From assembly GCF_963169125.1 (NCBI RefSeq), contig NC_084793.1:215724652-215788651 (forward strand): DNA of 64,000 bases, read 5' to 3'. The position numbers and the translations under genes are program-made. Positions 57,840-64,000 of the stretch are shown one piece after another. Within the stretch, counting starts at the first letter, position 1, and the number at the start of each line of letters is the position of its first letter. Under the pieces are notes generated by a model. The model did not search any database, was not told the DNA's origin, and saw only the letters and a program-made list of their open reading frames with translations. This DNA comes from Humulus lupulus (lineage: Eukaryota; Streptophyta; Magnoliopsida; Rosales; Cannabaceae).

Positions 57840-60531
57840 ATGGCACCCAAGAAGAGCGCACCCAAGAAAAATGCACCTAGCCCATCGGCTCAACAAACCA
57901 ACAAGGGAAAATAGATCGCCTTCGAATCTCCTCTTCCTCATTTCGGACCTGTGGTGGAGAAGGAGATCGTGATTGACCCTAATGCGTTCTTCGAGGCAGA
58001 GAAAATCGTCTCCAAGATCACGACCCAAGGAAGGGTCAATACAATAATGCTAAGTCACAATATAGAGGTCGGGTCTGGCATCCTCATTGCTCGACCTCCG
58101 TTCGAAGGGGAACGGAGCTACGCACCCCTCCAGGACAAATTTGCAGCTTGGAGTGACAAGCACTTATAGGCGGGGGCCTTCCTTCCCCTAGATCAATATT
58201 TTGTTGACTTTCTCAACTACGTGAAGTTGGCACCGTTTCAGCTCCCCCCAAACTCATACCGACTTCTGGCGGGGCTGAAACACCTTTTTTTAAAACACCA
58301 ATGGGAGGTCCCCACTCTGGCAGATATATTCAACTTCTTCTGCCTTAAGGCCAACCCAGAGCAAAGAGGGCGAGGTGACGGGTTCTACTACCTCACCAGA
58401 TTTATGAACTCAGCCTCGGTTATCGAGCTCCCCAGCCACCCCAACGACTACAAGGATCAATTCTTTATGTCGAGTGGGTTCCGCAACTACGAGCTCACTT
58501 CAATCGTCCTCATAAGTCTTCTTTCTTTTCTTAGCTCGCGAAATCATTCTCTCTTTTTTAATAGACATACTCCTTGTATTTATACTAATTGAGTTTACTA
58601 TTTTTTTATGCAGCCATATTCGTGAGGACGGAGAAGTCTGTGACCCTCGGGGGTCAGTATGACACATTATCTGGGCTTCCGGCCCGCGAGAAGGATTACC
58701 GCCAGCTCGTGACTAACATCACGATGTTGGCGTGCAAATTGATCGGTGAAGGCCAGACTTTGGCCTTAAGAAGGACACGGGCTACCCTTCCGGTAGTCCA
58801 CGAGCTTCCGCCTCCCCAAGAAGGAGACCCTGAGGCCACTGAAGAGGAGGAACAAGAAGAAGATGAAGTACCTCTTGTGTGAAAGAGGCGAGCTCCTGAG
58901 GCTGCTCGGGACCCTGACCTAGAATGAGCTGCATCGAGGGTAACAGCCGGCACCTCCGCCCAAGGTAACCCATACCCTTATAGGGAATTAGATAGGGTTG
59001 TCGCCGATTTTAGGCTAGTTAGACTTAACCTAAACCAGCTCGTCCACCGCCACCCTAGCAATCCAGATCGTAACATAACCCTGCTCCAGTGCGTGGACCA
59101 TCTAGTGTTACGTCATGATATGGGTTATCCTAAGGGCACTGTTGTTGTAGATAACACCTCAACCTTTAGGTCAGCCATTTTTGAGGAGTATGAGACCAAT
59201 TGTAGGTCGTGGCCTTCTTTGCTCCAGGGCGCCTTTGCCCCTGGATTTAAGAAATATGTAGATAAGTCTAGCCCTGAGGTAGAACTTGAACCCGAACCTC
59301 CTATAATCTAAGAAATTGTAGACTTAGACTCCCCATTTCCTCCAGTAATCCCAAGGCCGAAGGTCGTGATAATAGACTCCTCCCCCAGCCCAGAGGGTAG
59401 GACTTTCATTTATTTCTTTCATGTAAATTTATGACTTTACTTATGTATTAACTCCCTTCTTGTTCTTTTCAGGCAAAGAGATGGAACGATCAGGAGCTCC
59501 AGACCTCCGCACAGCATTCCAGGGGGGAAGAACCAGCTCGGGTCCTGCCATAAAGAAGCCCTGGTTTACAAAGAAAACACCTCCTGCAGCAGGAAACACC
59601 TCCAAATCTCCTACTAAGGAGAAAAGTATGAGCTCAGCAGCTTCGAATTCCATTGTGACGTAGAAAAGGATTCCTCCTCCTCCGCCTCCTTCTCGATTTC
59701 CACCTGCTCCTGCTCGGGATCAAGTTATACAAGCTGATCCTCCAGCTCCTTTTGTCCCCACCACTACTGTGCACATCCCAGTCAATCCTCAAGATCTAGA
59801 GAAGATCCCTGATACTTTTCGAGGAACTCTCTACGAGACGGCGAACCATATGGTGGAGCACGTATACAAAGCCAACCCGAGGGATTTGAGGGTGATAGAA
59901 GAGAGGAGCCCAGCGAATGTCCTAGAGTCCGCCTTGGGGATGACTCTCACAATAAGATATTGTTCCTTAGTAAATTTCTTCTTTTCATTTTGCCTAAGTA
60001 TGCGTCTAACTTGTCTCTTTATTTTGCAGTCGGCCCAGGCTCAGCACCGCAGTATAGCTCGAGCTAGGGTTAGGAATGATGAACTCTAGACTGAGCTCCA
60101 GGCTGCCAAGACCACCATGGCCGCTGCTCAAGAAGGCAAGTGAATTGCCAAAGCTGCCCTCACAGCTGCTCAAAAAGGCGAGCACGATGCCAAGGCTGCC
60201 CTTGCATCATCTCAAGAAAACGAGCAGGGTGCAGAGGTTGCCTTGGCTACTCTTCAAGTCGAGGTTGCTGAGGCCAAAGCCAAGCAGCTAGAGGCTGAGG
60301 TCATTGTTAAGGAGGAGAAAGTGGCCTCACTGTCCTCCATGGAAGGCATGTTGTACCATTGTTGTGCATTTAACCAGGATGGCAACTTCTCTTTCATGGC
60401 TCCCGAGTTGTGACCTCGAGAAATTCAAAGCCCGGATCTTGCAAGAGCAGTCGGAGATTGGGGATGCTTCCACTACGGGCGAGCAGGAGATTGAAGAGGT
60501 CACATCCTCAGAACGCCATGGAGGAGCTTAA
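57840..60531 (+). pseudogene. Antisense gene (aORF) of element 3, decayed
   Basis: The 5'-UTR intron is 57296-57831 (gtaagt...gttag), with the ATG at 57840. Exons by alignment: 57840-58511, 58614-59396, 59473-59951, 60030-60531. Exon 1 retains the Transposase_28-like domain (AFFEAEKIVSKI, LAPFQLPPNSYRLLAGLKHLF, FCLKANPEQRGRGDGFYYL). Exon 4 is an Ala/Lys-rich coiled coil, now shifted in frame. Stops occur at about 57912 and 58167 and in exons 2 and 3. The donors of introns 1 and 3 read ataagt and ataaga instead of gt. The leader exon is separated from its promoter by the 12.6-kb element 2. Confidence 0.82.
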
Positions 60532-60849
60532 TGAAGCCTTTTTTATTTCTCTTTTTTTATTTTTATGTGTTTGTAAACAATTGCCCTTGGGCCAGTTCGA
60601 GGGTTTTTTTTCCTTGGGACAACTTGAATTTTAATTCATATATCTAATTTTTAATCTATTTGTCTTTTCCTTGATTGTCCCTCATGTTTATGCTTTTTTA
60701 TACTTGCACATTCGGGATTTTAGGAATCGATCATTAGATCAGGATAGATATTTTGAGTTTGGTTATTTCCAAATTAAATGTGTTGATTTATATCGTACTT
60801 GTTATGTGTCAGGCCTTGGACCCGGTAATATTCGGGGTTTTCAATATTT

Positions 60850-61080
60850 CAAACTTAGTTCGCATTAAGTTTATTGACATCTCGAGCTTTTGGGAAAGCC
60901 ATCGAATATTCAATTTTGCTAACTTCTAAGTTTTGGGCCTGGTTGTATCCATGGTTTTAAGTAATTTTAGCTTAGTTCATGCTAGGTTTATTGACACCTC
61001 GTGCTCTTAAGAAGCCATCGGATAATCAATTTTCCAAGCTTCTAAGTTTCTGACCTGGTTATATCCAGGATATTTTTGTA
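60850..61080. repeat. Diverged tandem repeat of element 3 (about 118 bp, two units)
   Basis: cttagttcgc-attaagtttattgac and cttagttcatgctaggtttattgac start about 118 bp apart, each followed by aacttctaagttt-like and cctggtt-tatcca tracts. The units resemble the 121-bp units of element 2, at the same location. Confidence 0.75.
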
Positions 61081-61137
61081 CCTGGTTGTATATAGGATTT
61101 TAAATTGGCAACCTTGCTCTGATTCATCTCGGGTTAT

Positions 61138-61149
61138 ATGCCCCCCAAG
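61138..61149 (-). promoter_or_regulatory. Internal polypurine tract of element 3
   Basis: atgccccccaagtaact matches element 2 at 49990 almost exactly and again precedes the integrase 3' end. Confidence 0.7.
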
Positions 61150-61329
61150 TAACTAGAATGTGAAGACTTTCTTGGTTGCTTTTACAAATATTAATACACG
61201 AACTAATTTATGAATAACCTTATAAGGGAAAAATATTTAAAACCATACAAACAGGAAACATTATATAACAATCCCTCATTATTTAATTAAATGGCTTTTA
61301 TAACTAAGCCTTACATAGATGGTTGGTAA

Positions 61330-62430
61330 TACTATTGATAATACTTCTTTAAGTGCATCGTGTTCCAGGTCCTGTGGGACTGCTTCTCCACTAAGCCGAG
61401 CTAACTTGAAAGTTCCCTCATGCAAAATTTCCACTATCTGATAGGGTCCTTCCTAGTTCAGACCTAAAGCACCGTCTTTAGGGTCCTTGTTCGCCAAGAA
61501 GACCCTTCGGAGAACTAGATCGCCCAAACCAAAATTACGTCTTTTGACCTTGGAATTAAAATAATGAGTGATTTTCTATTGGTAATGTGTGAGCTGTAGT
61601 TGTGAATCCTCTCGCTTCTCATCAATCAGGTCGAGAGATGCATTAAGCAACTCATTATTCCGCTCCTGGCTGAATGTCTGTAACCTGTGCGTGGCTACCT
61701 TTGCTTCAACGAGAAGGACGACCTCACTTCCGAAAGTCAGGGAAAAAGGAGTGTGCCTTGTGGAGGTCCTGTGGGAAGTTCGGTATGCCCAGAGTACTTG
61801 CGAGAGCTGCTCGGACCAGACTCCTTTGGCTTCATCTAGCCTTTTCTTGAGGCTCACTTTTAGGGTCTTATTCACAGCTTCGACATGTCCATTGGCCTGT
61901 GGATATGTAACCAAAGAAAAACTTTTGATTACGCCATGTCTTTCACAGAAATCGATGAAGAGATCACTGTCAAACTAGGTTCCATTATCTGACATGATAT
62001 TTTTAGGAAGCCCAAACCAGCACACAATGTTTTTAACCACAAAGTCGAGGACTCTCTTTGAAGTGATGGTTGCCAAATGCTCAACCTCTACCCACTTCAT
62101 GAAATAGTCAATAGCCACCACCGCATAATGAACTCCTCCCTTTTCCCATAGGTAAAGATCCTATTAAATCAGTCCCCCATACTGCAAATGGCCATGGGGA
62201 TGAGATCATCGTCAGCTCAACTAGAGCAGCTCGGGCAACTGTGGCGAAGCGCTGGCATTTGTCACATTTCTAAACATGGGAGATGGAATCTTTTGTTAAA
62301 GTGGGCCAAAAATAGCCCTGCCTTAATATTTTCAAGGCTAGGTTTTGCCCCCAGCATGATCTCCACAAAAGCCTTCATGCACCTCTTGCAGAATGGTTTT
62401 AGCCTCCTCAGGCAGAACACATCGTAGAAG
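61330..62430 (-). pseudogene. Element 3 integrase, disrupted
   Basis: A best-preserved block at 61914-61576 (YPQANGHVEAVNKTLKVSL...LWAYRTSHR) carries the catalytic Glu. Upstream core and zinc-finger parts are in other frames with several stops. A stop stands at about 61976, where element 2 reads through the DNGTQFDSDLF region. Confidence 0.82.
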
Positions 62431-63684
62431 AGGTAGTGAATGACCACGTCGATATAACGTTCCATCTATTATAACATATCTCGGAGCTTGATAAAGTATC
62501 TTTCTCGCGTCCTTTCTTTCCTCTGGTAACCTTCCTGTTGTAAAGAATTCCACTATGGGGGTCATCCAAGTCGGCCTTGTGTCAATCATCTCGACCTCTA
62601 TCACTTTTTTTGCCACGCTTGGACTCTCCAAGAATTCCACCGGTACTACATTCAAAGTCTCAGCTTCCTTGGTGGTGGCAAGTCTTGCCAAAGCGTCAGC
62701 ATTAGTGTTTTGCTTGTGAGGGATCTGTTCAACAGTACCATATTCAAATTCTGACAGCTCTTTCTTCATCTTGGCCAGGTAAGCTGCCATCTTGATACCA
62801 CGCGCTTGATATTCTCCCAACACTTGATTAACCAAGAGCTGGGAATCACTATAACACTGGATGGCCCCTGCTTTCAATTCCTTTGCCACTCTGAGCCCGG
62901 CTAACAAAGCCTCATACTCGGCTTCGTTGTTTGATGCTTCGAATCTGAATCTCAACGTTGTATGGAATCGATGCCCCTCTGGAGAGATCAATATGATCCC
63001 AGCTCTGGATCCATTCGTGTTAGATGAGCCATCCACAAATATCTTCCACAACTCCTGCACCGGCTCCTTCAAAAGCTCCTCTTGAAATTCGGTGCATTCA
63101 GCCACAAAATCAGCAAGGGCCTGGCTCTTGATCGAGGTTCGTGGTGTGTACAGTATCTCGAACTGGCTGAGTTCTACTGACCATTTTAAAAGGCGTCCCG
63201 ACGCTTCAGGTTTTTGTAATACCTGCCTTAGAGGTTGGTCGGTCATGACATGGATTGAATGGGACTGGAAATACGGTCTAAGCTTCTTGGAAGCAAATAT
63301 CAGGCAGAATGCTATCTTTTCTATTAGTGGGTACCGTGATTCAGCCCCAATGAGTCTTTTGCTTATATAGTACATTGGTTTTTGAGCACGGTCTTCTTCC
63401 CGAACTAACACGGCACTGGTTGCATTTTCTATTACGACCAAATATAGGAACAGGGGCTCTCCAGATATAGGCTTAGACAATACTGGGGGTTTGGCCAAAT
63501 GAGTCTTTAGGGCGAGGAATGCCAGCTCACACTCCTCATTCCATTCAAATTTCTTATTTCCTCTGAGCAAGTTGTAAAAGGGCAAACACTTGTCAGTGGC
63601 CTTTGAAATAAATCGGTTTAGCGCCGCCACTTTTCCAGTCAAGCTCTGAACTTCTTTGCGCGAGCTGGGTGAAGGCATCTCCAA
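62338..63684 (-). pseudogene. Element 3 RT connection-RNase H-integrase N-terminus
   Basis: 448 open codons: the RT C-terminal connection (KKFEWNEECELAF), RNase H with IFVDGSSNTNGS, NNEAEYEAL and YSDSQLLV, then the start of integrase (RRGHSLPLLRCVL...FCGDHAGG). It reads without a stop across the site where element 2 has TGA, showing that pol is one frame in this family. Confidence 0.88.
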
Positions 63685-64000
63685 CAGTGACCTGATTTTC
63701 TCTGGGTTCGCCTCTATCCCCCTTGTATTGACTATGAATCCCAGAAACTTTCTCGATGCTACTCCAAAAGTACATTTCTAGGTATTTAGCCTCATATTGT
63801 ATTTCCTCAAGATTTCAAAACATTCCTTCAAATCGGAAACATGGTTATCGGCAGTATTTGACTTGACTAGCATATCGTCGACATACACTTCCATGTTTTT
63901 CTCGATCTGATCAACAAACATTTTGTTGACTAACCGTTGGTAGGTAGCCCCAGCGTTCTTCAGCCCGAAGGGCATAACTTTATAACAGTATACATTCGTT
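63685..64000 (-). pseudogene. Element 3 reverse transcriptase (cut by window end)
   Basis: Contains MPFGLKNAGATYQRLVNKMF and an intact catalytic box (MEVYVDDMLVKS, near 63880). A TAG near 63779 falls where element 2 has a Gln codon, compatible with a C-to-T change. The rest of RT, protease and gag lie beyond 64000. Confidence 0.85.

Larger units (their letters stand above)
43507..64000 (-). mobile_element. Tat-lineage gypsy element 3, runs past the window, host of element 2
   Basis: The left (3') LTR is 43507-44197. After polypurine tract and aORF promoter, the leader is interrupted at 44663 by element 2 and resumes at 57276, continuing through the aORF relic, repeats, integrase, RNase H and RT to the window end. 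gag and the second LTR lie outside. Many stops and altered splice donors show it is old. The left flank is acaact, so a matching 5-mer (caact) should follow its other LTR. Confidence 0.88.

Noticed and set aside
1..64000. tRNA or rRNA genes
   Set aside because: No cloverleaf with conserved A/B boxes and no rRNA core sequence was recognised on reading. A tRNAscan run would be decisive.

Overview
The window is plant nuclear DNA, almost certainly from a eudicot. The evidence is spliced GT-AG genes, an 11-exon proteasome RPN5 gene, a TED7-like wall/membrane protein gene, a plant L1-type LINE, and many Ty3/gypsy elements of the Tat (Retand/Ogre-like) lineage. The repeat repertoire would fit Rosales/Cannabaceae, but that is only a guess. 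Only about 9 kb (28.1-36.8 kb) is host gene space. Most of the rest is nested transposable elements in AT-rich DNA.

Layout: 0.6-7.3 kb is an LTR-like sequence split by a full-length but broken LINE (1232-6355). 7.3-11.9 kb is the end of a Tat element (element 0, + strand) whose LTR holds a solo LTR. 13.3-26.3 kb is a complete but decayed Tat element (element 1) with a 5-bp target-site duplication. 26.4-27.6 kb holds small inverted-repeat elements. At 28.1-28.65 kb (-) lies the TED7-like gene. RPN5 (-) runs 29.36-36.16 kb, with a gag-protease-only LTR element in intron 2. 36.8-43.5 kb is a patchwork of solo LTRs and MITEs. From 43.5 kb past the end of the window is Tat element 3, whose antisense-gene leader is split by a younger Tat element 2 (44664-57270, LTRs about 98.8% identical).

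Each complete Tat element has gag-protease-RT-RNase H-integrase on the minus strand. Converging on it from the plus strand is an extra gene (aORF) with its own TATA box, a 5'-UTR intron and three further introns. Between the two genes lie a tandem-repeat array and a second polypurine tract. Four copies of the aORF are recognisable. The element 2 copy reads through as a 779-residue spliced protein, while its gag-pol frame carries two in-frame TGA codons and an altered RT catalytic motif.

The most interesting signals are this antisense spliced module bounded by two polypurine tracts, and an LTR leader hairpin whose stems covary between LTR families.
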